From Colwellia psychrerythraea 34H (GTDB taxonomy: Bacteria; Pseudomonadota; Gammaproteobacteria; Enterobacterales; Alteromonadaceae): DNA of 64,000 nt. The DNA lies in NCBI RefSeq assembly GCF_000012325.1, contig NC_003910.7:1178001-1242000 (forward strand), given 5' to 3'. The notes beneath the pieces are model-generated. The model was given only the letters and a program-made list of their open reading frames with translations. It did no database searches and had not been told where the DNA came from. Shown piece by piece: positions 1 through 8,060 of the stretch. Both the position numbers and the translations under genes were made by a program. Positions within the stretch are counted from its first letter, which is position 1. The number at the start of each line of letters is the position of its first letter.

Positions 1-1503
1 TACATCGCCAAGGTTGATGTCATTTTCATCGCATATTAACAGCGATAATTTTGCACCAGTTTCTTTTTTAGCATGGCGTACTAGTTTGGGTAACTCCACT
101 TCAGCTAATACCGATTTACCATCATTGAGTAAAGCTGCTATTTTATTTTTAAGCGCAGTAAGCTCTTTAAAAGGAATAGTAGCACTTGCTGGAATATCAT
201 CAGTACTTAGCTCAGTTAAGTTATATTCTGCGTTATTGAAGCTTTTAAAGCGCTTTTCAATGGCACTATGATCAATGCAGTTTTTATCACTCGCGACAAG
301 TGCGCGTTGTGAATGCATAACATGAACTTGTTCTTGTACCGTTTCTTCACTGAATCCTTGGGTTATTTTCTGGTCATGGGCCTCATTAATTTTTATGGTT
401 ACTGCTAATGGTTCGCCTACTTCACCTGAGAATACTAATGACAGCTTACGTTTATCAATACTTAGGTGTTTTATTTTATCAAATACATCAGCGTGTATTT
501 GTTCTTTTTCATCATTTAAGCTTTGTTCAACGTCTTGAATTTGTACGACAGAAATAGCATTACTTTTATCAATGGCGTGGTATTTAGAGTTATCACGCGG
601 GTTTTCAATAAACATCGATTGGTTTAAATCACCACGTAAAAAGGCATTAGAAAAATCACGGTTGAATACTTTGTAAAGGCGTTCGCCATCTTCAAGTAAT
701 TCGCCTGTTTCTACAAATCCGTCTATTTGTTTACGGAAGCTATCAATAACGGTATGCACATAACTAGCACCCTTGATGCGTCCTTCAACTTTGAATGAAT
801 GAACACCTGCTTCGATTAGGGCTGGTAAATCAAAAAATGCCGAGTTGTCTTTAATGTTTAATGGAAATTTATTACCTGATTCGGTCGGTTTATATTCTTC
901 ACGACACGCTTGACTACAACGGCCTCTATTACCTGAATTACCAACACTTGCTGAGGTGGAATAACATAAACCTGAGAAGGCAACACATAATGAGCCGTGC
1001 ACAAATACTTCGGTAAGTACTTCTTCTTTTTGTGATACGGCAGTAATGGCGCTGATTTCTTTTAAGTCTAATTCGCGAGATAAGTTAACACGTGAAGCAC
1101 CCAGCTTTTTCAAAAAGGGGATTTGACCAATGTTATGGGTTGTTAATTGCGTTGAGGCATGAATATCTAGAGTAGGGAAATGCTTATTAAGGATATAAAG
1201 CATGCCCAAATCTTGCACAATGACACCATCGAGCGTGGTGTTCGCCAATTTACTTAATAATTTAGCAAGCGTTTTAAATTCTCGCTCTAGAATAATGATA
1301 TTGAGCGTTAAGAATATTTGGCATTCATACTCATGTGCAAGTCTAATAATTCCAACGAGTTCATCAAAAGAAATATTAGCAGCTCTATTTCGAGCATTAA
1401 AGGTATCTAAACCGCAGTACACCGCATCTGCGCCAGCAATAATGGCTGCTTTGATCGCGTCGATATCACCACCTGGGGCTAATAATTCTATTTTAGGACT
1501 CAT
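1..1503 (-). CDS. U32 family 'peptidase', RlhA-like (C-terminus cut by window edge)
   Basis: The frame is open from ATG at 1503 to the window edge (501 codons), so the C-terminus is missing. The N-terminus (LLAPGGDIDAIKAAIIAGAD) is the U32 barrel start. Residues about 170-215 carry the family's cysteine cluster (HGSLCVAFSGLC, then RGRCSQACR) and FKVEGR follows. The part beyond about residue 300 extends past the short U32 form and aligns by eye with the C-terminal region of E. coli RlhA (YdcP), the 23S rRNA C2501 hydroxylase. U32 proteins of this type are RNA-hydroxylation enzymes that depend on iron-sulfur metabolism rather than proven proteases. The RlhA assignment is probable but not certain, since Alteromonadales carry several U32 paralogues. 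A second U32 protein (TrhP-like) lies at 55435-56826. No strong Shine-Dalgarno sequence is visible. Confidence 0.85.
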   Translation of the reverse strand, partial: MSPKIELLAPGGDIDAIKAAIIAGADAVYCGLDTFNARNRAANISFDELVGIIRLAHEYECQIFLTLNIIILEREFKTLAKLLSKLANTTLDGVIVQDLGMLYILNKHFPTLDIHASTQLTTHNIGQIPFLKKLGASRVNLSRELDLKEISAITAVSQKEEVLTEVFVHGSLCVAFSGLCYSTSASVGNSGNRGRCSQACREEYKPTESGNKFPLNIKDNSAFFDLPALIEAGVHSFKVEGRIKGASYVHTVIDSFRKQIDGFVETGELLEDGERLYKVFNRDFSNAFLRGDLNQSMFIENPRDNSKYHAIDKSNAISVVQIQDVEQSLNDEKEQIHADVFDKIKHLSIDKRKLSLVFSGEVGEPLAVTIKINEAHDQKITQGFSEETVQEQVHVMHSQRALVASDKNCIDHSAIEKRFKSFNNAEYNLTELSTDDIPASATIPFKELTALKNKIAALLNDGKSVLAEVELPKLVRHAKKETGAKLSLLICDENDINLGDV

Positions 1504-1647
1504 TTTACAACTTTAGCCAATTAAACGGCGGTTAAATTTCAAAGGGGGGATTTTACTGGTAAAATGAGGCAATGAATACCGTTTAAGTCGCTTATTTATT
1601 CTGATTTGTATGATCATTAATAATTACTGTACTGGAATACCCTATCA

Positions 1648-2349
1648 ATGAATGACACTTTTCATGAAAAAAGTAATAAAAAGACTAATGACACGAGTAT
1701 GTTACCCATTATTTATTCGCTAAGAAATTGTCCTTATGCCATGCGGGCAAGACTCGCTATTTTTAAAGCGAAGCAGGCGGTATTACTACGAGATTTGGTA
1801 TTAAGTCATAAACCAGCAGAAATGATAGCAGTTTCACCTAAAGGCACAGTGCCAGTATTAGTGCTAGCTAATAGCACGGTAATCGAAGAAAGTTTAGAGG
1901 TAATGTTATGGGCATTACAACAAACGGATCCTGATGATCTGCTTCATTGTCAACAAGAGGGCGCATTACCTGAAATGCTCTCACTTATTAATGAATTCGA
2001 TAATGGTTTTAAAACCAGTTTAGAAGCTTACAAGTGCGCTAAGCGTTATCAAGAAGATAATATTGCCCAGTGCCGAGTCGTTTGTCAGCAGTATATTGAA
2101 CAATTAGAACAACGTTTAACTGAGCATATGTTCTTAATGTCAGATAAAGAAAGTTTGGCGGATATTGCGCTAGTACCTTTCATTCGACAGTTTGCTCGCG
2201 TTGAGCGTCAGTGGTATTTGCAATCACCTTACCCTAGGGTAAGGCGATGGTTAAATAGCTATTTGCAGAGCCCTGTTTTTACGAAAGTGATGGCTAAACA
2301 TCCTTTGTGGCTAGATAACCAGCAAGATATTTTATTTGGCGTTAACTAA
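1648..2349 (+). CDS. Glutathione S-transferase family protein
   Basis: The frame encodes up to 233 residues. An N-terminal thioredoxin-like domain carries the CPYA motif (RNCPYAMRARL, about residues 28-38) and the cis-proline segment KGTVPVLVL with the following ES pair (VIEES) that binds the glutathione gamma-glutamyl group. A helical C-terminal domain follows, with the usual LADIALVPF stretch near residue 170. Close relatives normally begin with a segment like MLPIIYSL, so ATG 1699 (216 residues) is a plausible alternative start; neither candidate has a strong ribosome binding site. The gene is cytosolic, its substrate is unknown, and it runs toward the NUDIX gene on the opposite strand only 8 bases away. 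Confidence 0.88.
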   Translation: MNDTFHEKSNKKTNDTSMLPIIYSLRNCPYAMRARLAIFKAKQAVLLRDLVLSHKPAEMIAVSPKGTVPVLVLANSTVIEESLEVMLWALQQTDPDDLLHCQQEGALPEMLSLINEFDNGFKTSLEAYKCAKRYQEDNIAQCRVVCQQYIEQLEQRLTEHMFLMSDKESLADIALVPFIRQFARVERQWYLQSPYPRVRRWLNSYLQSPVFTKVMAKHPLWLDNQQDILFGVN

Positions 2350-2357
2350 TGAGAAGT

Positions 2358-2966
2358 CTAACGAGATATAGCAGGCTCTGCTTCATTTAGTAACTCACTG
2401 ACAATACGCTTTAATAAAAAAGTTTCACGTTCTATTGAAAGGCCTTTTTTGTCATTTTTAGCGATTGTTTCTTCGTTATGGCTAATAGCCTGATGGATAT
2501 TCATCCACACTGGGTGCATACCGTTACTTAATTCATGGGCTTCAAGTTCAGGTTCAAGTAACTCATCATCAATGGTGCAGGTATAACAATAAGATTGCAT
2601 ATGGATGATATCAAAGCCTTCTTTATGCCATGGCCTGAATTCTTCATAAAGACCGAACGCCTCAACATCTTTAACACTATGCGCACCCGTTTCTTCTTTT
2701 AGCTCACGAATGAGTCCTTCGATATTACTCTCACCCTCATCTATACCGCCACCAGGCAAACTGTAATCGTGATATCGCTTGGTATATAGCAGTAATATAT
2801 TATCCCCATTAAGCACAATCGCTCTAGTCGCATTCCGGGTGAAACGTGTGGCAGAAAGATCGTTGATGTCAGGGTGAATAGTTGATTTGAGTAAACGCAT
2901 AATAGGGTAGTGTATCTGGTAGTGATTAATATTTATTGGTGTTAGATGGGGGCTTGCGCTAGGCAT
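2358..2966 (-). CDS. NUDIX hydrolase
   Basis: The protein has a complete NUDIX box: a glycine, then E, then RELKEETG spaced exactly as in GX5EX7REUXEEXGU (GGIDEGE, seven residues, RELKEETGA). The glutamates of REXXEE coordinate the divalent metal that cleaves nucleoside diphosphates linked to another moiety. The substrate cannot be read from sequence. The longest frame gives 202 residues, but an internal ATG at 2900 (MRLLKSTIHPDIND) matches the family's usual start better and would give 180. Neither start has a clear Shine-Dalgarno sequence. The gene converges on the GST gene and is not obviously in an operon. Confidence 0.88.
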   Translation of the reverse strand: MPSASPHLTPININHYQIHYPIMRLLKSTIHPDINDLSATRFTRNATRAIVLNGDNILLLYTKRYHDYSLPGGGIDEGESNIEGLIRELKEETGAHSVKDVEAFGLYEEFRPWHKEGFDIIHMQSYCYTCTIDDELLEPELEAHELSNGMHPVWMNIHQAISHNEETIAKNDKKGLSIERETFLLKRIVSELLNEAEPAISR

Positions 2967-3088
2967 ATCAAGTTATCGAGACTAACAAACTAAATGGGTA
3001 GTGATTAATGCTAGCAGTGGATAGGTTGAAGTCGTGTTAACCATGGTTAGCGCGACAGTTTTGTAACCTAGTGTATCTTCAAACAAAG

Positions 3089-3292
3089 TTATAGTGTTTC
3101 AACTTCATCATGAAAGATATCTTCAATCATTAAATTAAATAGTCTTGCTGCTTTAAATGCTAGTGGTAAGCTTGGATCAAACTTACCTTTTTCAATAGCA
3201 TTAATTGTTTGCCTTGATACTTCTAGGGCACTAGCAAGTTGAGCTTGTGTCCAGTCACGTTCAGCACGTAATACTTTTAAGCGGTTTTTCAT
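3089..3292 (-). CDS. Small XRE-family HTH transcriptional regulator
   Basis: This 67-residue protein is almost entirely a helix-turn-helix domain. The TQAQLASALEVSRQTINAIE stretch (about 15-34) is the classical Cro/C1-type recognition unit, followed by a short helical tail. It resembles the YozG-like mini-regulators. Its start codon overlaps the stop codon of the upstream membrane-protein gene (ATGA-type, 4 bases), so the two are translationally coupled and one transcriptional unit. In such pairs the regulator commonly represses its own promoter; the inverted repeat around the promoter at 3730-3797 is a candidate operator. That is inference. It is not clearly a toxin-antitoxin module. Confidence 0.85.
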   Translation of the reverse strand: MKNRLKVLRAERDWTQAQLASALEVSRQTINAIEKGKFDPSLPLAFKAARLFNLMIEDIFHDEVETL

Positions 3293-3711
3293 CGGTACTT
3301 CCTATGACCAGCAATCATCGCGGTTAAATAGGTAAGGCACATAACAATAATTAAATGAGATATTTCAGGCTCAAAGCCAATCAGTTTAATATCTTCTAAC
3401 AATTCATAACTTAGACCTAATACTAATCCAACACCTAAGGTGAAAGCCATTGCATCGAAAAGTATTTTTTGCTGCATTTCGTCTAAACCACGTAAATAGT
3501 CTCTATTAGCAACTAACATTCGAAAACCAACAGCTAAATTAATTAACAAGGTAATAATGGTTAAGCTTGTATTAAAATCCCAAATAAATCTTGGCGCAAA
3601 AGCGGCGATGGCCATAGTAATAACCCAAACAGTTGTCCAATTTCTTAATGTTCTGGTATTAGCATTATTTTTTGCTTGGTAATTATTATGTTCACAATCT
3701 TGCTTTGTCAT
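3289..3711 (-). CDS. Membrane protein paired with XRE regulator
   Basis: The 140-residue protein has a polar N-terminus (about 20 residues) and four hydrophobic segments: WTTVWVITMAIAAFAP, LTIITLLINLAVGF, AMAFTLGVGLVLGLSY and LIIVMCLTYLTAMIAG. Between the second and third lies a charged loop (NRDYLRGLDEMQQKILFDA). No enzymatic motif is recognisable. It is the first gene of a two-gene unit with the 67-residue HTH regulator, overlapping by 4 bases. Membrane protein plus mini-HTH pairs occur in many bacteria with unclear function; a signalling or stress role is only a guess. Confidence 0.75.
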   Translation of the reverse strand: MTKQDCEHNNYQAKNNANTRTLRNWTTVWVITMAIAAFAPRFIWDFNTSLTIITLLINLAVGFRMLVANRDYLRGLDEMQQKILFDAMAFTLGVGLVLGLSYELLEDIKLIGFEPEISHLIIVMCLTYLTAMIAGHRKYR

Positions 3712-3729
3712 AAGTCAGCTCTCTTTGAT

Positions 3730-3797
3730 TTTTTGTAAAGTTTATTTGACTTTATTGTAGGGGTTTTGTTTTGTAAGTCAAGTATGCTTTACAAAAA
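3730..3797. promoter_or_regulatory. Inverted repeat flanking the HTH-unit promoter (candidate operator)
   Basis: TTTTTGTAAAG at 3730-3740 and its exact complement CTTTACAAAAA at 3787-3797 flank the promoter on both sides with 46 bases between. Such placement fits autorepression by the HTH protein of this unit, possibly with looping. No binding evidence is available. Confidence 0.45.
3754..3781 (-). promoter_or_regulatory. Sigma-70-like promoter for the membrane protein/HTH unit
   Basis: Reading the minus strand there is TTGACT (complement of 3776-3781), a 16-base spacer, then TACAAT (complement of 3754-3759), close to the -35/-10 consensus. It lies 43 bases upstream of the start codon at 3711. 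The two hexamers are bracketed by an 11-bp inverted repeat, described separately. Confidence 0.65.
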
Positions 3798-3947
3798 GAA
3801 TGGTCTTGTAGTCTTTCTTAGATGATTACATCGGCATAGAGGTAACAAAAGTTAGCTAATTAAAGTTAAAATTGGGTATAATTCGGTAGGCATTGCGTTG
3901 TCTTTACCATATTAAAATTTTGATTCGTATGCGAAAAATACAATACT

Positions 3948-4211
3948 TATACCCGTTCCACTTCAAGCTGCTGGATTCAGTGGGAATTTAAAATACTTTA
4001 GGCAAGGCATTCATTGCAAAGAATGGTTATTCCCTTCTTAAAATGAATAACGCTGCACAAAGTCTTTTAAAACCCACCCGAAGGGGGACACAGAGCAACA
4101 TCACTTCGTTGTTGCATCAATTTGTAAGGGAATGCCATGACTTCATTGATGCGCCTAGAAATGAAATTGCTCTGTGTTCCTGAACTTGCATCTTGAAGTA
4201 GAGCGGGTATA
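3948..4211 (+). repeat. MITE-like structured intergenic element, copy 1
   Basis: This 264-bp element is bounded by terminal inverted repeats beginning TATACCCGTTCCACTTCAAG (3948-3967) and ending with the near-complement at 4192-4211 (2 mismatches). It holds no credible gene. Inside are two base-paired arms: TTTAAAATACTTT with AAAGTCTTTTAAA, and GGACACAGAGCAA (4086-4098) with TTGCTCTGTGTTCC (4167-4180). An inner 8-bp stem pairs 4114-4121 with 4145-4152. It is a close relative of the copy at 58968-59228. The right end is 52 bases upstream of the TTG start of the 4264 lipoprotein gene, so it occupies that gene's promoter region. Confidence 0.85.
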
Positions 4212-4263
4212 TATTATTTTTACTTATCCGTTATTTTGAAATAACATCTTGAGGATCTCCCCC

Positions 4264-5619
4264 TTGCATAAACATTTAATCTCTCCTTTATTGTTAACCC
4301 TTCTTCTTCAAGGTTGCGGTGGTGGTTCATCATCATCGCCTGAAGTGCCAGTAGACCCAGTTGAATACACTTTCTCATTAACCGCACAATTGACTAACGA
4401 TTGTGGCGTGGCAAGTGCCTTTAGTGACGTGGAACTTTTACTTCAAGATGATACTTGGCAAACGCTTAATACCTATAAAGCAGATGACAGTGGTGTGATC
4501 AGTTTTGTTACTACCAGTGAGTTTATAAACTACACGCTAGTGGCGAAAGATCAGCAAGGTAGTGAAGCACAAGGCTTGAATGTGGTGAGTTTTTATCAAG
4601 CAAGCAGTGCCACGCCATCGCACTATCAAGCCCAGTTTGATGAGTTAGTCGATAATACTAGCTGTGAGTGTGTAACGCAGAACCTTGAGCTTTCACATCG
4701 TCCTTTTGTTACACAATTGGAAGTAACTAGTTCATTACCCTTTGATAACTGGAAAGAGGTTGATGATAGTACAACCTTATTTGAAGATGTGAAGGTGTGT
4801 CGTGCTGTAGAGGGGGAATGGCCGTTACATTCTTTTTCAGTGAAGGGCACTGATGCAAATCAAAAAGCGATAGCTGCTGCCGATTTTTCAGATGACTTTA
4901 CGGAAAATGTAGCAGGCGTTTGGACTTTATCGGCTTTTCAAGTAGCGGATGCGGTTGACTTAGTCATGCCACATCAGGATTTTAATACTAATCAGTTGAT
5001 TGAAGGCACTACGCATTTTCCTATAGCAGTCACTAAAGACGATGATAGTGTCTTAGTTTTTAGCACCCATGATCATATCAGTAAAACTTTTTATCAATCT
5101 CAAGCCAGTGTGACCTTTGATGAAAGCAGTTCTATCTTCGGTAGTTCAGTCATTAAGACCCATCATCAATTGATTTCGACCATTGCAAAAGACTCGTTTT
5201 TAGTGAATGCAAATGAGCAAAAACCACCTATTGATGATAGAAATTTTTCAGAAATAAAAGAAGATGGTAGTTACGATTATTCGGCCGTCTCAGGTTACCC
5301 TGTGGCAGTGATAAGCTTTACTTTTACCACTTTTGATCCGACAACTAAATTGTTAATGCCTGCTAAATGGACATTCTACGGGCCAGAGCAAGGCATGTTG
5401 GCAATCAGTGCTGACCTGACAGGTTATACCGACATTATTAATATTGATACCGATAAAAAATCTACTGATATCCACTTAATGAAAAGTATGATGACAAATA
5501 ACTATCAAGACTATATAAAGTATTATCAAGCCGGCAATACGGTTGAGAATGCTTTAGATGCTAACAATGATTTTGTTAAAAACCTTAATGAAGTTGAAAT
5601 TAGCATTAAGCTGAAATAG
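4264..5619 (+). CDS. Unrecognised lipoprotein
   Basis: The start is taken as TTG 4264 because GAGGA at 4251-4255 lies 8 bases upstream; an upstream in-frame TTG at 4249 has no such site. The resulting protein of about 451 residues opens with a short positively charged segment, a hydrophobic stretch and the lipobox LLLQGC followed by a Gly/Ser-rich linker (GGGSSSSPEVP), so it is exported and lipidated. I recognise no family in the remainder; it has few cysteines after the lipobox (SCECV, VCRAVEG, NDCGV) and looks beta-rich. It is monocistronic, preceded by a MITE-like element and followed by a strong bidirectional terminator. Confidence 0.75.
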   Translation: MHKHLISPLLLTLLLQGCGGGSSSSPEVPVDPVEYTFSLTAQLTNDCGVASAFSDVELLLQDDTWQTLNTYKADDSGVISFVTTSEFINYTLVAKDQQGSEAQGLNVVSFYQASSATPSHYQAQFDELVDNTSCECVTQNLELSHRPFVTQLEVTSSLPFDNWKEVDDSTTLFEDVKVCRAVEGEWPLHSFSVKGTDANQKAIAAADFSDDFTENVAGVWTLSAFQVADAVDLVMPHQDFNTNQLIEGTTHFPIAVTKDDDSVLVFSTHDHISKTFYQSQASVTFDESSSIFGSSVIKTHHQLISTIAKDSFLVNANEQKPPIDDRNFSEIKEDGSYDYSAVSGYPVAVISFTFTTFDPTTKLLMPAKWTFYGPEQGMLAISADLTGYTDIINIDTDKKSTDIHLMKSMMTNNYQDYIKYYQAGNTVENALDANNDFVKNLNEVEISIKLK

Positions 5620-5637
5620 TTTAATTATTTCTACATA

Positions 5638-5665
5638 AAAAAAGCCTGCAATTGCAGGCTTTTTT
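5638..5665. terminator. Bidirectional rho-independent terminator
   Basis: A perfect palindrome, AAAGCCTGCAA joined to TTGCAGGCTTT and flanked by A and T runs, lies between the convergent lipoprotein gene and btuB. It can serve both strands. Confidence 0.9.
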
Positions 5666-5703
5666 GTGAATGAAAATTAGGCTTTGATTAATACAAGGTT
5701 AGG

Positions 5704-7572
5704 TTAAAACTTATAATCTACAGTAAGGGTATAACCACGCTCTGAACCAGGATATTCACTTGATGTTTGATAATCTTTGTCAGTTAGATTTGTTACCTTC
5801 GCTAGTAAACTTACTTGGTTGTTTAGTCGGTAATTTAAACCAACATCAAGCAAAGTAAAGGCTTTCAATGTTTTTACTGGATCGTTAGCACCATCATATC
5901 TACTACCTTGATAGTCTACATCAAAGGTGAAATCAAACTGCTTGAGTGAGTAAACGAAGTTATAATTTGCAGAAAAATTTGGTCGTCTAGCTAATTGATG
6001 ATCTGTCGTTTTGTCTTCAGCATCAACATGGCTCAATGTTAATGTGTTATTGGTGTTGTAAATAGCAGCAGTAAAAGTTGCTTCAGCACCTAATATTTTA
6101 GCTTTTGCAACATTTGAAGGCTTATATGCACCTGATGCAGTAGGAGCCCACTCAATTAAGTTATCAATATCTGATTGGTAAATAGATACTTCAGCAGAAA
6201 GAGTATCGTTTTGAAAACGTGCTAAAAATTCCGAGGTATCCGCGGTTTCTGATATTAAATCAGGGTTGCCTTGCCAAGGGTAGTATAAGTCGTTGAAGCT
6301 AGGCGCTTTGAAAGCAGTTCCGTGACTTAGTGAGAATAGTAGTTGATCATTAACTTGGTAACCCGCAGCTACTTGATACGTTGTCTCGCTATCAATGTCG
6401 CCTACTTTATCATAACGAACAGAAGCTTCTAATTTCACTTGCTCAATATCATGACGACCCGTGACAAAAACTGCGTTAGCATCTCTATCGGTTTCATCAT
6501 ATTCTTTATTACTTTCAATGCTTTCTGTATACCACTCAAATCCTGCAGTGATTTCTGATGAGTCAGCTAATGGCAGTTGAGCTAACGCGGTAACTTGCTC
6601 ACGATTGGTAGTGAATAAGCTATTTGCATTACTGGCGCTATTTTGACTGTTATATTTGCTGTAGTTATCTTCAGTGCTGTCTTCTGAAGTACTTAAACCT
6701 AATTGCAAATACACCTGTTCTAGCTGAAGATGGTTTCGTAATAGAAAGTGGTAGTTTTCATACGTGGTTTCGTCACCACCGTATTTGGTGTTAGCATCAA
6801 ATTCAGTAGTGCCTTGGTCGTACTGTGTATTTAACTCAAGTGCATAGGCTTGAGTAAACTGACTGGTACCAGAAAGTGCTATTGATTGACGGTCATAACC
6901 ATCGTCATCGTTTTGATCTACGGTATATTGGCTATTACCATCAGGGACAACTACATCAAAACCATCAGATTTTTCTGCCGTTGCGCTTAATGTGTAACCG
7001 TGTTCTTTATTACCAAAGCCTAATGCACCATAACCTTGGTATAAGCTATCACTGCCTACTTTTATTCCTACCTGGCCTTCACCTGCAGCTAAGTCACGGG
7101 TAAAAATTTGGATTACACCACCAATGGCATCAGATCCCCACAAGGCAGCTCTAGGTCCTTTAATGACTTCTACACGTTCAACCAACTGTACCGGTATCGA
7201 AGCAAGACTTTTCGAGCCAAGTGTGGCAGAGCCAATCCGAACTCCATTAACTAATACTAATACGTGGTCTGAATTAGTACCACGTACAAAGGCAGACGTT
7301 TTATGCGCAGAAGTACCTTGCGTATTAATAGAGATACCGGCAACTCGGCCAAGTAAGTCACTAATAGATAAAGGCTGAATTTGTTCTATGTTTTCTCTAG
7401 TGAATATATTCACCGAAGCTAAGGTATCAAATTTGTCTTGAATACTGCGGTTAGCAGTAATGACAATGGTTTCGTCTGCTTTATCAATCGTTGTAGGGCT
7501 AGTTTGCTCTGCAAAAGAAAGTGATGAGTAAAGTAGGCTGCTTATACTTAGTGCTATTATTGTTTTGTTCAT
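5704..7572 (-). CDS. btuB: TonB-dependent outer-membrane cobalamin receptor BtuB
   Basis: Start ATG 7572 is preceded by TGAGGAAAAC, a good ribosome binding site; the longer frame to 7593 lacks one. The 622 residues begin with a signal peptide (MNKTIIALSISSLLYSSLSFA), then a TonB box-like DETIVITANR, a plug domain with the conserved VEVIKGPRAALWGSDAIGG stretch, and a beta-barrel ending in aromatic phenylalanine (VDYKF). BtuB imports vitamin B12 across the outer membrane using TonB energy. Its place downstream of a cobalamin riboswitch and next to btuF, cobO, btuC and btuD supports the substrate. Expression is probably shut off when cobalamin is abundant. The leader is interrupted by a 267-bp MITE-like element. 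Confidence 0.93.
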   Translation of the reverse strand: MNKTIIALSISSLLYSSLSFAEQTSPTTIDKADETIVITANRSIQDKFDTLASVNIFTRENIEQIQPLSISDLLGRVAGISINTQGTSAHKTSAFVRGTNSDHVLVLVNGVRIGSATLGSKSLASIPVQLVERVEVIKGPRAALWGSDAIGGVIQIFTRDLAAGEGQVGIKVGSDSLYQGYGALGFGNKEHGYTLSATAEKSDGFDVVVPDGNSQYTVDQNDDDGYDRQSIALSGTSQFTQAYALELNTQYDQGTTEFDANTKYGGDETTYENYHFLLRNHLQLEQVYLQLGLSTSEDSTEDNYSKYNSQNSASNANSLFTTNREQVTALAQLPLADSSEITAGFEWYTESIESNKEYDETDRDANAVFVTGRHDIEQVKLEASVRYDKVGDIDSETTYQVAAGYQVNDQLLFSLSHGTAFKAPSFNDLYYPWQGNPDLISETADTSEFLARFQNDTLSAEVSIYQSDIDNLIEWAPTASGAYKPSNVAKAKILGAEATFTAAIYNTNNTLTLSHVDAEDKTTDHQLARRPNFSANYNFVYSLKQFDFTFDVDYQGSRYDGANDPVKTLKAFTLLDVGLNYRLNNQVSLLAKVTNLTDKDYQTSSEYPGSERGYTLTVDYKF

Positions 7573-7621
7573 GTTTTCCTCAGTTATAAGCACCCACCGT
7601 GCTTACAATGATAAATTAAAT

Positions 7622-7995
7622 TTCAGGCCGGTCTCCGGACTTGAGTTACCAATATACCCAAACTACTTGAAGATGTGTGCTTCAGGACGCCTGAGCAATT
7701 TATGATCAAGGCGCTTCCTTTTATTAAGGGTTATCCCCTTAATAAATGAGGTAACGAAGAGCATGTTTTGCTCAGACGTCCCCGTTGGGCTGGTTTAGAA
7801 TTGCTTTAAGCTACGTTATTGATTTCGACAATAGAATAACTATTTTCTTCAATCAATGCCTTGCCTAAAGGCGTTTCTAATTCCAGCTGAAATCTGTATC
7901 TTCATGTAGTTTGGGTATAGCTGGCAGCTCACACCGTTGCGGGGGCAGTATTGGTTTAACCAATTTCCCGTTTCACCTTTAGCTATTACTGAAGT
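7622..7995 (-). ncRNA. Cobalamin riboswitch of btuB, interrupted by a repeat element
   Basis: On the minus strand the 5' core reads ACGGGAAA (near 7970), a TTGGT/ACCAA hairpin, then CTGCCCCCGCAACGGT (about 7935-7950), the hallmark core of the RF00174 family. The 3' part, the B12 box, reads AAGTCCGGAGACCGGCC (near 7626-7642). Between them, where the variable peripheral stems normally lie, is a complete MITE-like element (7653-7919). The usual GCCACTG and GGGAAGG motifs of that region are not evident; only GCCA remains before the insert. The 3' end is about 50 bases from the btuB start. The boundaries are approximate. Confidence 0.8.
7653..7919 (-). repeat. MITE-like structured element, copy 2, inside the btuB riboswitch
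   Basis: The 267-bp element has terminal inverted repeats (TATACCCAAACTACTTGAAG at the left, complement at 7898-7919 with one mismatch over 22 bp). In its consensus orientation (minus strand) it contains the shared core AGGCAAGGCATT. Arm 2 pairs 7685-7698 (GGACGCCTGAGCAA) with 7768-7781 (TTGCTCAGACGTCC); a 10-bp hairpin pairs 7721-7730 with 7736-7745. It contains no gene. Confidence 0.85.
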
Positions 7996-8060
7996 TATTC
8001 TCTTACTCACATGTAAAGCTAATAGGCACCTAAAATATTTCTTAGTGACTAGCGTTGAGG

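Noticed and set aside
3089..3711. A toxin-antitoxin system
   Set aside because: The partner is a four-segment membrane protein with no toxin motif, and the HTH is the downstream gene; the evidence does not support it.
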